A stretch of DNA of 9,487 nt. Source: DATEHG01 sp041691295 (GTDB taxonomy: Bacteria > Gemmatimonadota > Gemmatimonadetes > Gemmatimonadales > GWC2-71-9). The translations under genes and the position numbers were made by a program. This document shows, piece after piece, positions 6,592 through 9,487 of the stretch (position 1 is its first letter; each line of letters starts with the position of its first letter). The stretch spans positions 1 through 9,487 of the forward strand of contig JBEPVA010000152.1 in the NCBI GenBank assembly GCA_041691295.1, read 5' to 3'. The notes beneath the pieces are model-generated. The model searched no databases. It had not been told where the DNA came from and saw only the letters and a program-made list of their open reading frames with translations.

Positions 6592-7404
6592 GTGTCAAAA
6601 ACGAATCGACTGATCGTCAACCCTCTCTCCGCTTTGGCACTGCTTGGGATGTCGCCCCAGCAGCTGCGGGCGCAGACCAGCTCCAATCGGGTTTCAGTGC
6701 ACCTCGCATTCGTATTGCTCGATACGCCCAAGCTGCCTGCTGCGCCAAGGATCGTCTCCGCCTTCGCAAGTTTCGCGGCCAAGGGCGAAGCCCTGCATCT
6801 AACGAAATCGGCAGATTCGGGATCGAAGGGCATTCTTGAGTTCGAGCTCCAGCCCGGGGGGCGTGTTTTCGTCGCCTTTGTCCCCTCACCGGTTCCCGAT
6901 CAGGAGGCCGATGCGGCCGCGCGTTTCAGCATTTCCTCGTTCAGCACCGGCTGGGTTCTGCCTTCACACCACGCGCATCTCATTGTAAGCCTCACGAGCG
7001 GCGACTCCATTCCCGCGACCGCCGCACTGTCGGCGTTTACATCGCTTCTGGCTGCGGTGGCGCAGGCGTCGGATGCAGTTGGGGTTTACTGGGGTGGCGC
7101 AAAGGCCACGCACGATCCCAAATTCTTTCAATCAATCGCGAAGGAGCCCGATGTCGCTTCGCGTCTCTACCTCTGGACTGGCGTTAGTCTCGCCAAGCAA
7201 TCGGATGGGCACCTGGAACTCCTCAGCCTCGGCATGGAGCAGCTCCATCTTCCGGATCTGCTTCTGGTCGCGCCCGCCAGAGCCGGCAACGATGCATTGT
7301 CCACACTCTTTCGCTTCCTGGACTACATGGTTGAGAGCGGCAAGGCAATTCCGGAGGGGGATACCATTGGCCGAACGGCCGAGGAGGAGCTAGTGATCCA
7401 TTAG
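6592..7404 (+). CDS. DUF4261 domain protein of unknown function
   Basis: 270 aa from a GTG at 6592, 9 bases after the aminotransferase stop. Ribosome signals are weak (AGG 8 bases upstream), and an ATG at 6649 (Met20) is a plausible alternative. The body resembles DUF4261: VHLAFVLLDTPKLP (36-49), VGVYWGGAKATHDP (163-176), YLWTGV (193-198), MEQLHLPDLLLVAP (215-228) and a terminal PEGDTIG (254-260). I know no established biochemical role for the family. Residues 1-28 (basic start, hydrophobic PLSALALLG, then QLRAQ) look a little like a weak signal peptide, unexpected for this type of domain, which begins at about 35. GC is visibly lower than in the pot genes: sampled 60-base rows have 35 and 33 G/C, against 44 in a potA row. 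That and the repeat-rich flank suggest a separately acquired gene rather than a true operon partner of the aminotransferase. Confidence 0.75.
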   Translation: MSKTNRLIVNPLSALALLGMSPQQLRAQTSSNRVSVHLAFVLLDTPKLPAAPRIVSAFASFAAKGEALHLTKSADSGSKGILEFELQPGGRVFVAFVPSPVPDQEADAAARFSISSFSTGWVLPSHHAHLIVSLTSGDSIPATAALSAFTSLLAAVAQASDAVGVYWGGAKATHDPKFFQSIAKEPDVASRLYLWTGVSLAKQSDGHLELLSLGMEQLHLPDLLLVAPARAGNDALSTLFRFLDYMVESGKAIPEGDTIGRTAEEELVIH

Positions 7405-7560
7405 GTACCCTCGCCGATCGACTCGAGCAAACAGATCTGGCGGATTGATCTCAGGTAAGGCTGTACCGAGCGACGAAGAGTCGAAGTACTGGCGTCTGGC
7501 GAACACTGAAGTGACGCATGGCGACCTCCACCTCGCTGAATCGGTTGGCATCCAAATCCT
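7405..7560 (+). other. Gap with a possible decayed coding fragment
   Basis: From 7445 (TTG) to 7559 one plus-strand frame encodes about 38 residues of protein-like composition, including SDEESKYWRLANTEVTHGDL and then HLAESVGIQIL, with about two thirds G/C at third positions by hand count. It has no recognisable start or ribosome site, and the frame becomes repeat-derived exactly where the composite repeat begins (7561). It may be the stump of a gene broken by the repeat, or chance. I recognise no family. Confidence 0.25.
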
Positions 7561-7668
7561 GACCGGCGAGTCACCCTCCCCACAACGTGGCGACCGAGCG
7601 GCCCTCAGGCGCCGCAGTATGACGCCTCCGCCGCGAGGAAGTGGGGCGGGGAGAGGGCAAGAGCGCCA
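7561..7668 (+). repeat. Composite repeat, copy A (long form, first half)
   Basis: Begins GACCGGCGAGTCACCCTCC and matches 8323-8428 at about 90 percent by eye over about 105 bases. Outer arms CCCTCCCCAC (7574-7583) and GTGGGGCGGGGAG (7641-7653) can pair. The 57 bases between them hold a nested AGGCG/CGCCT stem. The second half seen in copies B and C (ending in CTCGGGATGAG) is not recognisable here. The remaining sequence to 7755 holds no gene I can support. Confidence 0.8.
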
Positions 7669-7755
7669 ACCGAGACGCCCGCGAAATCGATGCAATCCCT
7701 CGCCCGCCCGTGAGGACACCGCGACATTCCAACGGCGCGACGTTTCCCACAGGCA

Positions 7756-7807
7756 TTCGAGCCGCGCAGCGGCGATGGCCGAGCCACGGCTCTCAGCCGT
7801 GGGTCAC
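7756..7807 (+). repeat. Double-hairpin dispersed repeat, copy 2
   Basis: A 52-base element matching 9433-9484 with only two differences. Hairpin I is GCCGC-GCA-GCGGC, the linker GATGGCCGAG, and hairpin II CCACGGCT (7784-7791), loop CTC, AGCCGTGG (7795-7802). Both differences from the 9433 copy fall in the middle of a loop. Confidence 0.85.
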
Positions 7808-7889
7808 CAGAGTGCGCCGGCCAGCGCGATTTTCCGCGGCAGACAACCAGGGCAGGCGAGAACCAAGCACCCCAGACCGCGAGGACCTC

Positions 7890-8075
7890 ATGGCCGTTGG
7901 TAATTGGCACACAGGAAAAGTCGTTCTGCTTTGGATTGGGGTCATCATCTTCTACTGGTGCGCCCGGGAGACTCACAACGTCCTCTGGGGCGTGGCGTTT
8001 CTCGGTTCGTTTCTGTTGGCCCTCATCGTCACCTGGAAGTGGATCAGCGCCAGGGAGCGGCGGCCGCCGGGCTGA
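7890..8075 (+). CDS. Small two-helix membrane protein, unknown function
   Basis: 61 aa from an ATG at 7890 with GAGG 5 bases upstream, the clearest ribosome site on the right side of the window. The frame is open further upstream, but there it runs through repeat sequence, so the ATG is preferred. Two hydrophobic segments, KVVLLWIGVIIFYWCA (10-25) and VLWGVAFLGSFLLALIVTWK (32-51), are joined by a short ETHN turn. The tail is basic (WISARERRPPG), predicting an inner-membrane hairpin with the C-terminus in the cytoplasm. No catalytic motif is visible and I recognise no family. It sits between repeat elements, with no co-directional neighbour close enough to suggest an operon. Confidence 0.65.
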   Translation: MAVGNWHTGKVVLLWIGVIIFYWCARETHNVLWGVAFLGSFLLALIVTWKWISARERRPPG

Positions 8076-8103
8076 GGCGTGATCACCTGCCGCCTCGTTT
8101 GGT

Positions 8104-8139
8104 CCGCGGCTACAGCCGCGACTCGGCATCTATCGCTAA
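8104..8139 (-). repeat. Double-hairpin dispersed repeat, copy 3 (degenerate)
   Basis: Read on the minus strand: AGCGATAGATGCCGAG, then TCGCGGCT, a GT spacer, AGCCGCGG. This matches the second arm of hairpin I, the linker and hairpin II of copy 1. The first arm of hairpin I is lost, and hairpin II keeps 7 pairs with a tight loop. It begins 28 bases after the stop codon of the small membrane protein. Confidence 0.65.
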
Positions 8140-8158
8140 GAGCCACGGGATATTGCCC

Positions 8159-8317
8159 GACCGGCGAGTCACCCTCCCCACATGGTGGGGAGGGCCGGGG
8201 AGGGGCCAGCGCGCCAAGCGAGCAGCATCACTTCGTGGCTAGAGACCAGCCGCCCCGCTTCGCGAGGCGTGACAAGCCCGATGCCTTGAGCGATCCCTCG
8301 CTGCGCTCGGGATGAGA
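8159..8317 (+). repeat. Composite repeat, copy B (short hairpin form)
   Basis: Starts GACCGGCGAGTCACCCTCCC and contains a perfect 10-bp stem, CCCTCCCCAC (8172-8181), loop ATG, GTGGGGAGGG (8185-8194). In copies A and C the arms are separated by about 57 bases. After a variable middle comes a second shared block, CGCGAGGCGTGACA, ending CTCGCTGCGCTCGGGATGAG (8316). Copy C starts six bases later, so B and C form a direct tandem pair. Confidence 0.8.
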
Positions 8318-8322
8318 TGTCA

Positions 8323-8510
8323 GACCGGCGAGTCACTCTCCCCACCACGTGGCGACCGAGCAGCCCCCAGGCGCCGCAGTTGACGCCTCCGCCGCGAGGA
8401 AGTGGGATGGGGAAGGGCCAGCGTGCCAGTCCGACGATCAATCCGCCCTGCTGCGCGAGGCGCGACAGACCTCATTCCTGACCCGATCCTTCGCTGTGCT
8501 CGGGATGAGG
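8323..8510 (+). repeat. Composite repeat, copy C (long form)
   Basis: First half (8323-8428) matches copy A at about 90 percent by eye, including the region absent from copy B. Second half (about 8450-8510) matches the end of copy B: GCGCGAGGCGCGACAGAC, then TTCGCTGTGCTCGGGATGAG. It is directly tandem to copy B and ends 42 bases before the protease-like gene, so that gene's 5' leader and promoter would have to lie in or next to the repeat. Confidence 0.8.
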
Positions 8511-8552
8511 TGCCCGGAAACTCCCCTCCGCCTTGGGCCGTAGTCCCGCCAA

Positions 8553-9278
8553 GTGCTCTCTCCTCGTCCAACCACCTCTCTCCCGGTTGGCCCCATCCGC
8601 TCCAAGCAACTCGGCGCCGCTCTGGACGTAGCCGCCGTCCTCGCCGTTCAATTCGGGGTACCTGTCCTCGCCCCCATGGCGGGCCTGACCTTCCATCCGG
8701 GCGCGGTGGCCGTGGTGGCAGCCGTTCTCCTCGCCACCCTGCTGCTGCGCCGCCGCCACGAGAGCTGGGCGGCACTCGGCTTCTGCCGACCCCAACGACT
8801 CGGCTCTGCAATTGCCTGGGGGATTGGGACATTCGCCGTGCTCCTCCTCCTGCTCCCCGTGCTGCTGGAACCCATTACCGTCGCACTACGGTTCCCTCCG
8901 CAATCCCTGGAGCGGCTCGGCGACCTCCAGGGCGATCCGATTCAATACTGGATCCTGCTCCTGCCCCTCGGCTGGGGAACCGCCGCCTTTGGCGAAGAGT
9001 TGCTCTACCGGGGATTTCTCAATGCGCGGCTGACACAACTCTTCGGGGAGAGTTCACTCGCCCCAGTCTTCGGTGGCCTGGGTCAAGCAGTGCTGTTCGG
9101 CCTGGTCCATCTGTATCTCGGTCCGACAGGCGTCCTGGACGCCTTTGCAATCGGCCTGGTCGCGGCCGGCGTCTACGCCGCTGACGGCCGAAACCTCTGG
9201 CCGCTGATCATCGCACATGGGCTGGTTGATACCGTAGGCCTGACTGCCATTCACCTCGGCATGGCACACCACGGTTAG
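8553..9278 (+). CDS. CPBP-family intramembrane metalloprotease-like protein (CAAX/Abi type)
   Basis: 241 aa, a usual size for the family, predicted to be an inner-membrane protein with several hydrophobic segments (about 24-45, 49-65, 86-108, 132-146, 170-188, 196-210, 213-232). The three family motifs are in order: FGEELLYRGF (146-155) with E148, E149 and R153; FGLVH (182-186) with H186; and LIIAHGLVD (218-226) with H222 and D226. All glutamate and histidine positions expected of an active glutamate-type intramembrane protease are present. Members process prenylated proteins or bacteriocin and self-immunity factors, but most bacterial ones have unknown substrates. The start is uncertain: GTG at 8553 is the first after an in-frame TAG (8541-8543) and has no good ribosome site. 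The Pro/Ser-rich first 15 residues may not belong. It stands alone, flanked by repeats on both sides. Confidence 0.85.
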   Translation: MLSPRPTTSLPVGPIRSKQLGAALDVAAVLAVQFGVPVLAPMAGLTFHPGAVAVVAAVLLATLLLRRRHESWAALGFCRPQRLGSAIAWGIGTFAVLLLLLPVLLEPITVALRFPPQSLERLGDLQGDPIQYWILLLPLGWGTAAFGEELLYRGFLNARLTQLFGESSLAPVFGGLGQAVLFGLVHLYLGPTGVLDAFAIGLVAAGVYAADGRNLWPLIIAHGLVDTVGLTAIHLGMAHHG

Positions 9279-9315
9279 CCTGGCCGCCGCTCCACCACCC
9301 ATCGCGCCATTTCCG

Positions 9316-9358
9316 CCGCGGGTGGCCGCGGCTCGGCACGATCTCGCTCACAGCGATG
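9316..9358 (-). repeat. Double-hairpin dispersed repeat, copy 4
   Basis: Read on the minus strand: CATCGCTGTGAGCGAGATCG, then TGCCGAG, then CCGCGG, loop CCAC, CCGCGG. Hairpin I is TCGCT-GTG-AGCGA (9356-9344) and hairpin II a 6-bp stem (9331-9316). The GATCGTGCCGAG linker closely matches copy 1. It lies 37 bases after the protease-like gene and points towards it. Confidence 0.7.
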
Positions 9359-9432
9359 TACGGCGGCCGGCACCACTGGAGAAACCGCCATGAGCCGGAA
9401 GCCATGGGCCCGGGGCGTCAAATCTCCAAACG

Positions 9433-9484
9433 TTCGAGCCGCGTAGCGGCGATGGCCGAGCCACGGCTCGCAGCCGTGGGTCAC
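9433..9484 (+). repeat. Double-hairpin dispersed repeat, copy 5
   Basis: 52 bases, 50 identical to copy 2 at 7756-7807. Hairpin I is GCCGC-GTA-GCGGC and hairpin II CCACGGCT-CGC-AGCCGTGG. With copy 4 it forms a pair in opposite orientation about 75 bases apart, as in compound REP-type elements. The rest of 9279-9487 contains no gene I can support. Confidence 0.85.
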
Positions 9485-9487
9485 GAG

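Noticed and set aside
7605..8129. 174-codon minus-strand open frame and similar frames at 8169-8441 and 8320-8832
   Set aside because: They translate the composite and double-hairpin repeats (PLPRGGG, SRAQRGI type strings); such frames arise wherever the repeats occur.
9275..9484. Short minus-strand open frame at the right edge
   Set aside because: Its beginning is the antisense of double-hairpin copy 5 and it also passes through copy 4; no independent evidence of coding.

Overview
High-GC bacterial chromosomal DNA. The combination of GC content, CGTCTCT-type heptamer arrays at gene ends and repeat-filled gaps reminds me of Gemmatimonadota. That is recall-based inference; no rRNA or phylogenetic marker lies in the window to test it.

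Layout. The left edge (1-654) has a heptamer tandem array and the start-less C-terminal remnant of a repetitive Ig-like protein on the minus strand. After a 287-bp gap holding a polypurine tract, a double-hairpin repeat, a possible terminator and a second heptamer array comes the best understood part. This is a complete minus-strand operon for a spermidine/putrescine-type ABC importer, transcribed potA (ATPase, 5007-3892), potD (binding lipoprotein, 3841-2636), potB (permease, 2632-1787), potC (permease, 1787-942). The last three genes are 3 bp apart or overlap by 1 base. Divergent from potA across 177 bp is a 465-aa class III PLP aminotransferase (5185-6582), and the shared intergenic stretch contains a symmetric inverted repeat. 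Import of polyamines followed by transamination is a reasonable reading of this pair, but the aminotransferase substrate cannot be read from sequence. Nine bases after it begins a DUF4261-like gene of lower GC content (6592-7404).

The right end (7405-9487) is accessory in character. It holds three copies of a composite repeat (two of them in tandem), four of the five copies of the double-hairpin repeat, a 61-aa two-helix membrane protein with a good ribosome site, and a CPBP/CAAX-type intramembrane protease-like gene (8553-9278).

No clear new multi-gene system is visible. The most interesting signals are non-coding: the double-hairpin repeat family, whose differences fall in loops or are compensated across stems; the composite repeat that exists in a short and a long hairpin form; and heptamer arrays abutting the 3' ends of minus-strand genes.
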